Shown: positions 1-9,306, numbered from the stretch's first letter. The stretch: DNA of 64,000 nucleotides from Pseudomonadota bacterium (GCA_029781795.1 JAKOWB010000447.1:1-64000), one strand, 5' to 3'. Numbers and translations: made by a program. The notes: generated from the letters alone by a model not told the origin.

Positions 1-1079
1 TGCGGGACCAGACCTACTGGCCCATCCTCTGCCTGCTGCAGATCGCCGGGCCCGAGGAAGCCGCCGTGGTCGACACCCTGTCCGTCGACCTCTCGGCCCT
101 GGCGCCGCTGCTGCAGGCGCCGGAGACCGTGAAGGTCTTCCACGCCGGACGACAGGACCTGGAGATCTTCCTGAAGCGCTTCGGCGCACTGCCGCACCCG
201 ATCTTCGACACCCAGGTCGCCGCCATGGTCTGCGGCTTCGGCGAGCAGGTGGCCTATGACACGCTGGCGCGCAAGCTGGCCGGGGCGAACCTGGACAAGT
301 CCTCGCGCTTCACCGACTGGTCGCGCCGGCCGCTGACCGAGCGGCAGCTCACCTACGCGCTCGGCGACGTCACGCACCTGCGCCCCATCTACCTGCACCT
401 CAAGGATCAGCTCGCCCGCAACGGCCGCGCCGGCTGGATCGCCGAGGAGATGGCGATCCTGGAGAGCCCGGAGACCTATGACCTCTCGCCGGGTCGCGCC
501 TGGGAGCGCCTCAAGACCCGCTCGGGCGACCGCAAGCTGCTGGGCAACCTGCGCGCCCTGGCCGAGTGGCGCGAGACCGAGGCGCAGCGCCGCGACGTGC
601 CGCGCGGCCGCATCCTGAAGGACGAGCAGCTCTTCGAGATCGCCGCCCACGCGCCGAAGACGCCGGAGGAGCTGGGCCGCAGCCGCGGGCTCAGCGGCGA
701 CTACGCGCGCGGCCGCATGGGCCAGGGCATCCTGGCGGCCCTGCAGGCCGCCAGGCCCATGACGCACGCCGAGATGCCCGAGCGCGCCGAGCGGCCGGAG
801 CCGCAGCCCGGGCTGCAGCCGCTGATCGACCTGTTGAAGGTGCTGCTGAAGCTGCGCGCCGAGGAGCATGGCGTGGCGCAGAAGCTGGTGGCCAATGCCG
901 CCGACCTGGAGTTCATCGCCGCGCAGGATTCCGCCCCCGTCGCCGCCCTCGCCGGCTGGCGGCGCGAACTCTTCGGCGCCGACGCCCTGGCGCTGAAGCA
1001 CGGCCGCCTCGCCCTCACCGCCGAGGGCTTCACGGTCAAGGTGCTGCGCCTGGACGAGGTGGCGGAGCCGCCAGCGTAG
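1..1079 (+). CDS. rnd: Ribonuclease D, 5'-truncated by window edge
   Basis: 3'-to-5' exoribonuclease of the DEDDy family that trims tRNA and other structured RNA ends. The open frame runs in from base 3 without a start codon, so the N-terminus carrying the first acidic motif (DTEF type) lies outside the window; 358 residues are visible. Seen here: the Exo II region (HAGRQDLEIF), the Exo III motif with Tyr and Asp (YALGDVTHL), and a C-terminal HRDC region (around LRALAEWRETEAQRRDVPRG). A GTG at 66 falls inside the exonuclease domain and is not the real start. It converges on ppx, with stops 12 bases apart. Family assignment is secure. Confidence 0.95.
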   Translation, partial: RDQTYWPILCLLQIAGPEEAAVVDTLSVDLSALAPLLQAPETVKVFHAGRQDLEIFLKRFGALPHPIFDTQVAAMVCGFGEQVAYDTLARKLAGANLDKSSRFTDWSRRPLTERQLTYALGDVTHLRPIYLHLKDQLARNGRAGWIAEEMAILESPETYDLSPGRAWERLKTRSGDRKLLGNLRALAEWRETEAQRRDVPRGRILKDEQLFEIAAHAPKTPEELGRSRGLSGDYARGRMGQGILAALQAARPMTHAEMPERAERPEPQPGLQPLIDLLKVLLKLRAEEHGVAQKLVANAADLEFIAAQDSAPVAALAGWRRELFGADALALKHGRLALTAEGFTVKVLRLDEVAEPPA

Positions 1080-1091
1080 AGGCCAAGCGCC

Positions 1092-2621
1092 CTACAGCTT
1101 CTTCGTCGCCGCGATGCCGCTGTCCTTGGCGCCCAGGGCCTCGGCCAGGGCCTTGAGGCGGCGCTCGATGGCCTCGCCGGGCGGCAGGCTGCCGTCGGCC
1201 GGCACCTGCAGGGTCAGCCGGCTGCCGCTCCACTCCAGCCGGGCGCGGGCCAGCATGGCGCCGGTGCCGCCCGACAGCGAGAAGGCGAGGCGCAGGGCGA
1301 GTCCCAGCACGCGGGCGCGGCCCTGGTTCTTCTCCGTCACCAGGGCGCGGGCCAGGTCGGCTGCCTTGTCCTCCGCCCCGCCGCCGTAGCGCACGAAGAC
1401 GGTGTAGGCGAGGAAGCCGCGCTCGGCATGCCCCAGGCCGACGAAGGGGTGATAGAGCAGGCGCGTCAGCGCCTGCTGCGCGCGGTAGTCCGGATGCTCG
1501 CGCCAGGCGACGTCGGCCAGGTGGCAGGCGATCTCCACCAGGCGCGCCAGGCCCGGCTTCTCCTCGGCGAAGAGCGGCGCCACCCAGCGCACCAGGTCGT
1601 CGCCCAGGTCGGGGAAGCGGCCGTCGCGCTGGGCGAAGTCCACCGCCGCCAGCAGCAGCGGGTCCTTGGAGCGCTCGATCGCCGGCAGGCGGTCGTAGAG
1701 GAAGCCCTCGCGCAGGCCGAAGGAGGAGAAGACCACCTCCTTGGGCTGACCGGCCTCGACCAGACCGCCGAGCAGCAGCGCGGCATAGGGCAGCGCCTCG
1801 GCCCGGCGGCGCGAGACGCCGCCCATGCGGGCCACGGCGCGCCGGCCCTGCTGGCCGATCAGCGCCGCCAGGCTTTCCACGTCGCCGCGCGCCAGGGTGT
1901 AGCCGTGGATCACGTGCAGCGGGTAGCCGACGTGCTCCATATGCACCCGCGCCAGGGCGCGCCAGGCGCCGCCCACGGCATAGAAGGCCTTGCCCTTCAT
2001 CTCGCGCACCCAGCCGACCTGGGCGAGGTGGCGCGCCACCTCGGTCCGCGCCTTGCCGCGGTCGTCGCCGGTGGCGTCGATCAGGCGCAACGGCCCCAGC
2101 GGCAGGGTGACCGAGCGGCCGAGACCAGCCTCCTTCACCTCGACCAGTTCCAGGCTGCCGCCGCCCAGGTCGCCCATGATGCCCTCGGCCTCGGGCATGC
2201 CGGCGATGACGCCGAGGGCGGAGAGCCGCGCCTCCTGGTCGCCGCCCAGCACCTGCACGGGATAGCCGCAGCGCTGCTCGACCGCGGCGACGAACTCGCG
2301 CCCGTTGTCGGCATCGCGCACCGCCGCGGTGGCCAGCAGGTCCAGTGTCGCCACCCCCATGGCCTCGGCGAGGCGCGTGAAGCGGTAGAGGTTCACCAGC
2401 GCCATCTCGACGCCGTCGGGATTGAGATGCCCGGTCTGGCCGAGCCCCTTGCCCAGGGCGCAGATGACCCGCTCGTTGAACAGCGGCACGGGCACGCGCG
2501 ACAGGCGGTCGAACACCACCAGGCGGATGGAGTTGGAACCGATGTCGATCACGCCGACGCGCCCGGCGTAGCGGGCCGCGGGGATGGCACTGCGGCGGAG
2601 AGCCCGGTCAGACGACGCCAT
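1092..2621 (-). CDS. ppx: Exopolyphosphatase (Ppx/GppA family)
   Basis: Ppx/GppA phosphatase that removes terminal phosphate from polyphosphate, or from pppGpp in GppA members. The 509-residue protein opens with the ASKHA phosphate-binding motif IDIGSNSIRLVVFD near residue 25 and has a second glycine-rich loop (MGDLGGGSLELVEV). The C-terminal half is an HD-like helical domain, as in long family members. The ATG at 2621 has a purine-rich site (AAGGGGCGG) just upstream. It lies 29 bases after ppk on the same strand, so synthesis and breakdown of polyphosphate are probably co-transcribed. Whether it prefers polyP or pppGpp cannot be decided from sequence. Confidence 0.92.
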   Translation of the reverse strand: MASSDRALRRSAIPAARYAGRVGVIDIGSNSIRLVVFDRLSRVPVPLFNERVICALGKGLGQTGHLNPDGVEMALVNLYRFTRLAEAMGVATLDLLATAAVRDADNGREFVAAVEQRCGYPVQVLGGDQEARLSALGVIAGMPEAEGIMGDLGGGSLELVEVKEAGLGRSVTLPLGPLRLIDATGDDRGKARTEVARHLAQVGWVREMKGKAFYAVGGAWRALARVHMEHVGYPLHVIHGYTLARGDVESLAALIGQQGRRAVARMGGVSRRRAEALPYAALLLGGLVEAGQPKEVVFSSFGLREGFLYDRLPAIERSKDPLLLAAVDFAQRDGRFPDLGDDLVRWVAPLFAEEKPGLARLVEIACHLADVAWREHPDYRAQQALTRLLYHPFVGLGHAERGFLAYTVFVRYGGGAEDKAADLARALVTEKNQGRARVLGLALRLAFSLSGGTGAMLARARLEWSGSRLTLQVPADGSLPPGEAIERRLKALAEALGAKDSGIAATKKL

Positions 2622-2650
2622 GCCGCCCCTTGCTGCTGCGGGAAGGACCT

Positions 2651-4861
2651 TCAGTCGTCATAGTCGAGCACCAGCTTCGGAGTCTTGGCCTTGGTCTTCT
2701 TCAGCGCCGAGCCGCGGCCCGAGAGGCTGGGGTTGGTCATGAAGAAGGTGTGGGCCGAGAAGGCGTTCTTGCCGGCCTTCACGCGGTTGTAGAAGCCATC
2801 GCCGTCGAGCAGCCAGCTCTGCGCCTCGTCCTTCAGGTTGGCGATCATCACCTGGTCCAGCACCTGCTGGTGCACCGTGGCGTTCTCCACCGGGATCAGC
2901 GTCTCGACTCGGCGGTCGAGGTTGCGCGGCATCCAGTCGGCGGAGGAGATGAAGACCTTGGCCTTGGCCGAGGGCAGGCCGTTGCCGGCGCCGAAGCAGA
3001 CGATGCGCGCATGCTCCAGGAAGCGGCCGACGATCGACTTGACCTTGATGTTGTCCGACAGGCCCGGCACGCCGGGGCGCAGGCAGCAGATGCCGCGCAC
3101 GATCAGGTCGATGTGCACGCCGGCCTGGCTGGCCTTGTAGAGCTCGTCGATGATGCCGGGGTCGACGACCGAGTTCATCTTGGCCCAGATCGCCGCCGGC
3201 CGGCCGGCCCTGGCATGCTCGATCTCGGCATGGATGTTCTCCACCAGCGTCTGGCGCAGGTTCACCGGCGCCGCCGCGATCTTCTCCAGCTTCTCCGGCC
3301 GGGCGTAGCCGGTCATGTAGTTGAAGAGGCGCGCCGCGTCGCGGCAGAGCTGCGGATCGCAGGTGAAGTAGGAGAGGTCGGTATAGATCTTCGCCGTCAC
3401 CGGATGGTAGTTGCCGGTGCCGAAGTGCACGTAGCTGCGCAGCTTGCGGCCCTCGCGCCGCACCACCAGCGAGACCTTGGCGTGGGTCTTCAGGCGGATG
3501 AAGCCATAGACCACCTGCACGCCCGCGCGCTCCAGGTTGCGCGCCCAGCGGATGTTGCGCTCCTCGTCGAAGCGGGCCTTCAGCTCGACCAGCGCGGTGA
3601 CCGACTTGCCGGCCTCGGCCGCCTCGGCCAGGGCCTGCACCACCGGCGAGTTCTCGCTGGTGCGATAGAGCGTCTGCTTGATCGCCACCACGGCGGGGTC
3701 CTGCGCCGCCTGGCGGATGAACTGCACCACCACGTCGAAGGACTCATAGGGGTGGTGCACCACGATGTCCTTGGCGCGGATCGCCTCGAAGCAGTTGCCG
3801 CCGTAGTCGCGGATGCGCTCCGGGAAGCGCGCGTTGAAGGGCGGGAAGAGCAGGTCCGGCCGGTCGTCGACGATGAGCTGCTTGACGTCGACCAGGCCCA
3901 GCAGGCCCTCCAGCGCGAAGATGTCCTGCGGCCCGACCTCCAGCTCCTTGACCGTGAAGTCGACCAGGTCCGGCGCCATGTCGCTGGGGAAGGAGAGGCG
4001 GATCACCTGGCCGTGGCGGCGGCGCTTCAGCGCCGTCTCGAACACGCGCACCAGGTCCTCGGCCTCCTCCTCGATCTCCACCTCGCTGTCGCGGATGACG
4101 CGGAAGAAGCCGACGTGCTGCACCTGCATGCCGGGGAAGAGGCGGTCGAGGTTCAGGCGGATCACCTGCTCCATGCGGATGAAGCGGTGCTCCTTGCCGG
4201 GCAGGCGGATGAAGCGCTCGATCTGCACCGGCAGCGGCAGCAGGCCATTCAGCACCCCGCCCTCGGTCTCCGGCCGCATCAGGCGCAGCACCATGTTGAA
4301 GCCGAGGTTGGGGATGAAGGGGAAGGGATGCGCCGGGTCGATGGCGATCGGCGTCAGGACCGGGAAGATCTCCTCGAGGAAATAGCGCGAGAGGTACTCG
4401 CGCTCCTCCGCCGTCAGCTCGTCGGAGGAGAGCACGGCGATGTCGGCCTCGCGCAGGTCGTGGCGGAGCTGGCGCCAGGCATCCTGCTGGCGCTGCATCA
4501 GCACCGCGACGCGGGCGTTGATGGCGGCAAGCTGCTGCGCCGGGGTCATGCCCTCCTGCGAAGGCGTGGTGACGCCGGCCCGCACCATGCCCTTCAGGCC
4601 GGCGACGCGCACCATGTAGAACTCGTCCAGGTTGGAGGCCGAGATCGACAGGAAGCGCACGCGCTCCAGCAGCGGGTGGTTCTCGTTGAAGGCCTCGTCC
4701 AGCACCCGCTCGTTGAAGGCCAGCCACGAAAGCTCGCGGTTGATGAAGCGGTCGGGCGCCTGCATGGCGGCGTTGACCGGCGCCGGCACCTCGGCCGGCG
4801 ACGAGGCGGCGCCTGCCGGCTGGTCCGGCTTCTCGCGCTTCATGGTCTGCGCTTCGCTCAC
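2651..4861 (-). CDS. ppk: Polyphosphate kinase 1
   Basis: Makes long-chain polyphosphate from ATP reversibly. The 736-residue product matches the PPK1 length and begins with the family signature [17 protein letters not shown]. The phosphorylated-histidine region is visible as [11 protein letters not shown], followed by the C-terminal PLD-like half ([10 protein letters not shown]). I chose the GTG at 4861 because GGAGGA stands 9 bases upstream; an internal ATG at 4843 would remove six residues, and the frame stays open further 5' to 4933 without support. It is the first gene of a ppk-ppx pair and is divergent from the SixA-type phosphatase gene. Confidence 0.95.
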   Translation of the reverse strand: MSEAQTMKREKPDQPAGAASSPAEVPAPVNAAMQAPDRFINRELSWLAFNERVLDEAFNENHPLLERVRFLSISASNLDEFYMVRVAGLKGMVRAGVTTPSQEGMTPAQQLAAINARVAVLMQRQQDAWRQLRHDLREADIAVLSSDELTAEEREYLSRYFLEEIFPVLTPIAIDPAHPFPFIPNLGFNMVLRLMRPETEGGVLNGLLPLPVQIERFIRLPGKEHRFIRMEQVIRLNLDRLFPGMQVQHVGFFRVIRDSEVEIEEEAEDLVRVFETALKRRRHGQVIRLSFPSDMAPDLVDFTVKELEVGPQDIFALEGLLGLVDVKQLIVDDRPDLLFPPFNARFPERIRDYGGNCFEAIRAKDIVVHHPYESFDVVVQFIRQAAQDPAVVAIKQTLYRTSENSPVVQALAEAAEAGKSVTALVELKARFDEERNIRWARNLERAGVQVVYGFIRLKTHAKVSLVVRREGRKLRSYVHFGTGNYHPVTAKIYTDLSYFTCDPQLCRDAARLFNYMTGYARPEKLEKIAAAPVNLRQTLVENIHAEIEHARAGRPAAIWAKMNSVVDPGIIDELYKASQAGVHIDLIVRGICCLRPGVPGLSDNIKVKSIVGRFLEHARIVCFGAGNGLPSAKAKVFISSADWMPRNLDRRVETLIPVENATVHQQVLDQVMIANLKDEAQSWLLDGDGFYNRVKAGKNAFSAHTFFMTNPSLSGRGSALKKTKAKTPKLVLDYDD

Positions 4862-4870
4862 GGGCACGAC

Positions 4871-4876
4871 TCCTCC
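4871..4876 (-). promoter_or_regulatory. Ribosome binding site deciding the ppk GTG start
   Basis: Reading the minus strand, GGAGGA ends 9 bases before the GTG at 4861. This is the best Shine-Dalgarno match near the 5' end of ppk and supports GTG over the upstream in-frame ATG at 4933 and the downstream ATG at 4843. Confidence 0.6.
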
Positions 4877-5032
4877 ACGGCCGCCCCCGTCGGCGGGGGC
4901 CCTAGCGGGCAACCTAACGCGCTGCGGGCGCAAGATTTATGACAGGCGCGCGCCGGCTTGCCGCGACCGCTAGTCTAGGGAGGCCGGCCCCCCGGCAAAA
5001 GCGCGCGTTTTCCTCCCGGAGCCCCCTGCCCC

Positions 5033-5563
5033 ATGCTCGACCTGCTGCTGCTGCGTCACGCCAAGTCGGCCTGGGACGACCCCACGCTGGACGACCACGC
5101 GCGCCCCCTGACCAAGCGCGGCCGCCGCGCCGCCGACCTGATGGGCGACTATCTGCGGCAGGAGGGGCTGCTGCCCGACCTGGCGCTGGTGTCGGGCGCC
5201 GCGCGCACGCGCGAGACCTGGAAGCGCCTGGCGCGGCGCTGGAACGGCCAGCCGGCCGTCGAGGTCCTGGAGTCGCTCTACCTGGCCGAGCCGGCGCGCC
5301 TGCTGGCGGCGATCCGCCAGGCGCCGGCCGGGGCGACGCGCTTGCTGCTGCTGGGTCACAACCCCGGGCTGGAGCGCCTGGCCCGGCGCCTCGCCGGGTC
5401 GGGCTCGGAGGCACCGGCGCTGGCCGCCCTCAAGGCCAAGTTTCCCACCGCCGCGCTGGCCTGGCTGCAGTTCGACGCCCCGGACTGGCAGGCCATCGGC
5501 GAGGGCCGCCTGCTTCGCTTCGTGACGCCCCGCGACCTCGCGGCCGACGCCGGGGACGATTGA
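5033..5563 (+). CDS. SixA-type histidine phosphatase
   Basis: Small histidine phosphatase of the phosphoglycerate-mutase superfamily, SixA branch, whose members dephosphorylate phosphohistidine or small phosphate esters. The 176-residue protein has the catalytic RHAKS motif at residues 8-12, an acidic/arginine region TKRGRRAADLMG, and the second conserved histidine in LLLGHNPGLERL. No signal peptide, so cytoplasmic. It is transcribed away from ppk and converges on the CYTH-CHAD gene with 4 bases between stops. Sitting among polyphosphate genes hints at phosphate or phosphohistidine metabolism, but the substrate is unknown. Confidence 0.85.
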   Translation: MLDLLLLRHAKSAWDDPTLDDHARPLTKRGRRAADLMGDYLRQEGLLPDLALVSGAARTRETWKRLARRWNGQPAVEVLESLYLAEPARLLAAIRQAPAGATRLLLLGHNPGLERLARRLAGSGSEAPALAALKAKFPTAALAWLQFDAPDWQAIGEGRLLRFVTPRDLAADAGDD

Positions 5564-5567
5564 GCCC

Positions 5568-7127
5568 CTAGCCTTCCGCCAGCGGCGTCAGGGCGCGCTT
5601 GGCTTGTTTCCAGGCGCGGCGCAGGTGGCCGAGGTCGCTGTCGATGCGGCCGGTCTGCCAGCCGACGATGATGCCGAGGGCGCGGGCCTCGGCCGGCTTG
5701 CGCCCGCCGGGGCCGAGGTCGCCCAGCAGCTTCTTGCCGACCGCGGCGTCGTTCAGCGTGCCGAGGCAGTCCTGCAGCGCGCGCAGGCTCTCCATCGCCG
5801 CCCTGGCCTGGCCCTTGGGCAGCAGGTCGCGGAAGAACTCGACGGCGTAGCGCAGCTTCTTGCCGGCGATGCGCAGGGCGTGCAGCGACTCCTCGTCGGC
5901 CTCGTCGCGCCTGCGGCCGCGCTTCAGGAGCTGCCGCGCGCGGCGGGCCAGCGCCTGGCGGGCGAAGACCTCGGCCGGCTCCTCGGCCGCCGCGACCAGC
6001 GCGCCGGGCTCCAGCGGGCGGCGCCAGCTCCCCTCCTCCAGCCAGAGCTCGAGCTGCAGCAGCAGGCGCGTGGTGCGGCGCTGGCGCAGCACGGCCTCGG
6101 CGTCGGCGCGGCTGGCGCGACGCTGCGCCTCGGCCCGCGCCTCCAGCGCGGCGAGGCCGGTCTCGCCCGGCAGGCGGCGGTGCAGCGGCTCCAGCGTGTC
6201 GAGCAGGAAGACGTCCCAGTCGCGCGCCGGGCCCAGGCCGGCCTGCAGCCAGTCGAACTCGCCGGCCAGCCAGTCGGCCACGCCCTCGGCCAGGATCGGC
6301 CGGAACAGCGACAGCGCCGCGCGCAGGCGGCGCACCGCGACACGGAGCTGGTGGATCGCCTCGGGGTCGCGCGCGCCGGCCAGCACCGCGCGGGCGTTGG
6401 CGTGAAGCTGCGCCAGCGCGTTGCGCAGCACGGCGACGCAGGCCTGGCCGGCGGTGCAGTCGGCCGGCAGCGCCAGGCGCTCGGCCAGCACCGGGGCCGG
6501 CGGCTGGTTGGCCGCCAGGGCATGGCCGCGCGCCGCCTTGCTGCGCGTCTCCAGGCGGAACTCGACGCTGTCGAGCAGGGCGAGGGCAAGCTGCCAGAGG
6601 CGCTCGGGCTTGCCGGCCTTCAGCTCGAACTCGGCCTCCGAGATCGCCTCGCTCACCGCGCCGGCCGCGACCTCGCCCTCGTCGAAAGCAACCTCGATGT
6701 CGCTGTCGATCAGGCGCACCGGCAGGAGGTGGCGCGTGAAGCGGGTGGCGAAGACCGGCGCCAGCGCGTCGCCGACGCCGGGCTCGGCCAAGAACTGCGA
6801 CAACTCGGGATCGGCGACAAGGCCGAGGTCCGGCGTCTCGCCGGCGACCGGCGCCTCGAACTCCGCCAGGCGCTGCAGGCCGCCCTCGGCGCCGCCGTCG
6901 CGCGGCGGTGCCTTCAGCGTCTGCACGAAGGTGCGGCCGTCGCCGCGCACGCGCAGCGCGATGCCCTGCTGCGCCAGGCGGCGGTCGGGCGTGTCGTAGT
7001 AGAGCGAGACGAGCGTGCGCCGGCGCAGCCGCCGGCCGCCCGCCAGCGAGCGCAGCAGGGGATGCCGGCGCAGGCGCCCGAGGGTCTCGGGCGTCATCGC
7101 CAGCTTGAGCTCGATTTCCGGGCTCAT
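5568..7127 (-). CDS. CYTH and CHAD domain protein (inorganic triphosphatase-like)
   Basis: Two-domain protein of 519 residues. The N-terminal CYTH domain begins with the diagnostic ExExK motif (PEIELKL, residues 3-9) and has the tunnel-fold features of triphosphate hydrolases such as YgiF. The C-terminal half is a CHAD domain with its paired helical repeats (IHQLRVAVRRLRA; LHALRIAGKKLRYAVEF); CHAD domains bind polyphosphate. The ATG at 7127 starts directly on the CYTH motif; an open extension to 7244 runs through a hairpin and is unlikely to be coding. With ppk, ppx and the SixA-type gene it completes a polyphosphate-related neighbourhood. Confidence 0.9.
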   Translation of the reverse strand: MSPEIELKLAMTPETLGRLRRHPLLRSLAGGRRLRRRTLVSLYYDTPDRRLAQQGIALRVRGDGRTFVQTLKAPPRDGGAEGGLQRLAEFEAPVAGETPDLGLVADPELSQFLAEPGVGDALAPVFATRFTRHLLPVRLIDSDIEVAFDEGEVAAGAVSEAISEAEFELKAGKPERLWQLALALLDSVEFRLETRSKAARGHALAANQPPAPVLAERLALPADCTAGQACVAVLRNALAQLHANARAVLAGARDPEAIHQLRVAVRRLRAALSLFRPILAEGVADWLAGEFDWLQAGLGPARDWDVFLLDTLEPLHRRLPGETGLAALEARAEAQRRASRADAEAVLRQRRTTRLLLQLELWLEEGSWRRPLEPGALVAAAEEPAEVFARQALARRARQLLKRGRRRDEADEESLHALRIAGKKLRYAVEFFRDLLPKGQARAAMESLRALQDCLGTLNDAAVGKKLLGDLGPGGRKPAEARALGIIVGWQTGRIDSDLGHLRRAWKQAKRALTPLAEG

Positions 7128-7197
7128 GCCTCTCCCGCAGCCTTCCCGCGCCACCCGATCAAGGGCGGCATGTCTCGCCTGCGGACCGGCGCCGGTC

Positions 7198-7236
7198 AAG
7201 TCATTGCGAGGGATTATTCCTCTCTCGCAATGACTT
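7198..7236. repeat. REP-like inverted repeat or hairpin
   Basis: Two perfect 13-base arms (AAGTCATTGCGAG at 7198-7210 and its complement at 7224-7236) enclose a 13-base loop. It lies between the SDR stop at 7260 and the CYTH-CHAD start, reading minus strand. The GTCATTGCGAG core is a type seen in dispersed intergenic palindromes of proteobacteria. It could act as a terminator or attenuator, but there is no U-tract. No second copy was noticed in this window. Confidence 0.6.
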
Positions 7237-7259
7237 AGCGGCAAGATCGGGTGGGCGGA

Positions 7260-8039
7260 TCAGTAGGTCCCCGGGTAGGCGCCGCCGTCCAGCAGGAGGT
7301 TCTGGCCGGTAATGTAGCCCGCCTGCGCGCCGCACAGGAAGGCGCAGGCGACGCCGAACTCCTCGATAGTGCCGAAGCGGCCGGCCGGGATGTCGTTCGC
7401 CCGCTTGGCGCGGATCTCCTCGATCGAGAGGCCCTGCGCCTTGGCCGCGGAGAAGGAGGTCGCGGCCAGGCGGTCGGTGTCGAAGGAGCCGGGCAGCAGG
7501 CCGTTGATGGTGACGTTGTGCCGCACGGTCTTGCGCGCCACGCCGGCGACGAAGCCGGTGAGGCCCGAGCGCGCGCCGTTGGAGAGGCCCAGGATGTCGA
7601 TGGGCGCCTTCACCGAGGAGGAGGTGATGTTGACGATGCGGCCGAACCTGCGCTCGATCATGCCGTCGACCGTCGCCTTGATGAACTCGATCGGCGTCAG
7701 CATGTTGGCGTCAAGCGCCTTGATCCAGTCGTCGCGCGTCCAGGTGCGGAAGTCGCCGGGCGGCGGGCCGCCGGCATTGTTCACCAGGATGTCGGGCTGC
7801 GGACAGGCGGCCAGCACGGCGGCGCGGCCCTCGGGCGTGGTGACGTCGGCGGCGACGGCGGTGACCTTGGCGCCATAGCGGTCGCGCAGCTCCTGCGCCG
7901 TGGCCTCCAGCGGGCCGGCGGTGCGGGCGGCGATCACCAGCTCCACGCCCTCCCCCGCCAGCGCCATGGCGCAGCCCTTGCCCAGGCCCTTGCTGGCCGC
8001 GCAGACGATGGCCTTGCGGCCGCGGATGCCGAGATCCAT
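7260..8039 (-). CDS. Short-chain dehydrogenase/reductase with atypical active site
   Basis: Rossmann-fold SDR of 259 residues resembling 3-oxoacyl-ACP reductases. The cofactor loop AASKGLGKG sits at residues 14-22 and NNAG at 87-90, and the C-terminus has the usual ITGQNLLLDGGAYPG end. The active site is unusual: the catalytic Ser region is present (ITSSS, about 138-142), but the expected YxxxK reads S153-N-G-A-R157, so both Tyr and Lys are replaced. A known BKR-like SDR subgroup also departs from the catalytic tetrad, so this is probably a family trait rather than decay. Substrate unknown. Single gene in front of CYTH-CHAD. Confidence 0.85.
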   Translation of the reverse strand: MDLGIRGRKAIVCAASKGLGKGCAMALAGEGVELVIAARTAGPLEATAQELRDRYGAKVTAVAADVTTPEGRAAVLAACPQPDILVNNAGGPPPGDFRTWTRDDWIKALDANMLTPIEFIKATVDGMIERRFGRIVNITSSSVKAPIDILGLSNGARSGLTGFVAGVARKTVRHNVTINGLLPGSFDTDRLAATSFSAAKAQGLSIEEIRAKRANDIPAGRFGTIEEFGVACAFLCGAQAGYITGQNLLLDGGAYPGTY

Positions 8040-8137
8040 GGGGTCCTCCCTGGTTGTCCTTCAGGCGGCAGAGGTAGCGCAGGCCGGGCCGCGGCGGAAG
8101 GGTCCCGCCGGAACAGCACCTCGACTGCCAGCCGCTG

Positions 8138-8626
8138 CTAGGGGGTGAAGAAGCGGTTGCCGGCGACGGCGGCAGCCACCGTCGCGGCGCTGGGCTCGTG
8201 CCTCAAGGCCCGCTCGACGCATTCGCGCGCGGCGCGGCGCTGGTTGTCGAAGACCAGGCGCTCGTCGCGCGCGCCGCCGTTCACCAGCACGGCGGCGATC
8301 ACCACCCAGCCGTCGGCGGCCTCGGCCGGCAGCAGGCCGGCGGCGTCGCGGATGCCCTCGGCCAGGCCGAGCTGCGCGGCGCCCCAGGTCAGCTTGCCGT
8401 GCAGCTCGCCCTCCACCGCCACCTTGTTGACGAAGAGCGTGACCGGCTTCACCAGCACGTTGGGCGTCAGCACGGTGAGGAACGGCAGGTGGCCGGGGCG
8501 CGGCGTCGCCAGCGCGGTGGCGAAGGCGATGCCGGCCGGGCCCTCGCGCGGCCCCAGCACCAGGTTGCTGTGCGCCGCCTCGGGGCTGCCGGCACCGACC
8601 AGGGACTCGCCGATGAAGAGCGTCAT
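8138..8626 (-). CDS. fae: Formaldehyde-activating enzyme (Fae) family protein
   Basis: Homologue of Fae, which condenses formaldehyde with tetrahydromethanopterin in methylotrophs. The 162-residue protein is close to the usual size of about 170 and shows the family pattern: GESLVGAG, a conserved His at residue 19 (EAAHSNLVLGP), PNVLVKPVTLFVNKV, and a QLGLAEGIRDA helix. Its ATG overlaps the hda stop (ATGA), suggesting co-translation with the permease-hda pair. No tetrahydromethanopterin genes occur in the window, so it could be a true Fae for formaldehyde detoxification or a Fae-like protein with another small-molecule role. Confidence 0.82.
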   Translation of the reverse strand: MTLFIGESLVGAGSPEAAHSNLVLGPREGPAGIAFATALATPRPGHLPFLTVLTPNVLVKPVTLFVNKVAVEGELHGKLTWGAAQLGLAEGIRDAAGLLPAEAADGWVVIAAVLVNGGARDERLVFDNQRRAARECVERALRHEPSAATVAAAVAGNRFFTP

Positions 8627-9306
8627 GGCTCCAGCTCCTTGAGGGCGCGGCGCGCCAGGGGAATGGTGATCTCGCGCTGCTCGCTGAGCGCCAGGCGGTC
8701 GAGGTGCGCCACCGCCTGCTCGACGGCGGCGAAGGAGCGCTCGAGGCGCGGCAGCAGGAAAGCGGCGACGCCGGGCTGCACGCGCAGCTGCCGGTCGCTC
8801 AGCAGCTTGACCAGCAGGGCGGCCAGCAGCGCCTCGTCCGGCGCCTCCAGCGCGACGGCGGCGGCGCCCTTGAGGCGCGAGGCGAGGTCCGGCAGGCGGA
8901 CGCTCCAGCGCGCCGCCGGCGCCCGCGCCGTCATCAGCAGGTGGCCGCGCCGCTCGACCAGCGCGGTCCAGAGCGCGAAGAGCGGCCGCTCGATCGCCGG
9001 GGCCTCGGCCAGCGCGGCGTCCAGGTCCTCGAGCAGCAGGGCCCTCGCCTCGCCCAGCAGGCCGCGCGCCTCGCCCTCGGCCAGGGCGCGCGGATCGAGC
9101 GCCAGGGCGTCGCTCGCGCTCCGCCAGATGGCCGCCAGGTGGCTCTTGCCGCTGCCGGCGGGGCCATGGATCAGCAGCGCCGGTCCCGGCCAGTCGGGCC
9201 AGGCCTCGACGAAGGCCAGCGCCGCCTGGTTCGCCGGCGCCGGCAGGAAGTCGTCGCGCGTGCGGCGCTCCAGCGGCGGCAGGCCGAGCGGGTACTGCCG
9301 CGCCAT
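8623..9306 (-). CDS. hda: DnaA regulatory inactivator Hda family protein
   Basis: AAA+ protein related to the DnaA ATPase core. With the sliding clamp it stimulates hydrolysis of DnaA-bound ATP to prevent re-initiation of replication. The 227-residue protein begins with a short clamp-binding-like segment (QYPLGLP) and has Walker A (GPAGSGKSHL), Walker B (LLLEDLDAAL) and an RLPDLASRLKG segment that fits box VII with its Arg. It lacks the DNA-binding domain of DnaA, as expected. Its start overlaps the permease stop and its end overlaps fae, so the three genes look like one transcription unit. Confidence 0.9.
   Translation of the reverse strand: MARQYPLGLPPLERRTRDDFLPAPANQAALAFVEAWPDWPGPALLIHGPAGSGKSHLAAIWRSASDALALDPRALAEGEARGLLGEARALLLEDLDAALAEAPAIERPLFALWTALVERRGHLLMTARAPAARWSVRLPDLASRLKGAAAVALEAPDEALLAALLVKLLSDRQLRVQPGVAAFLLPRLERSFAAVEQAVAHLDRLALSEQREITIPLARRALKELEP

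Noticed and set aside
2630-4942. A 770-codon plus-strand open frame
   Set aside because: Antisense to ppk, whose family motifs are unmistakable; no motif in the shadow.
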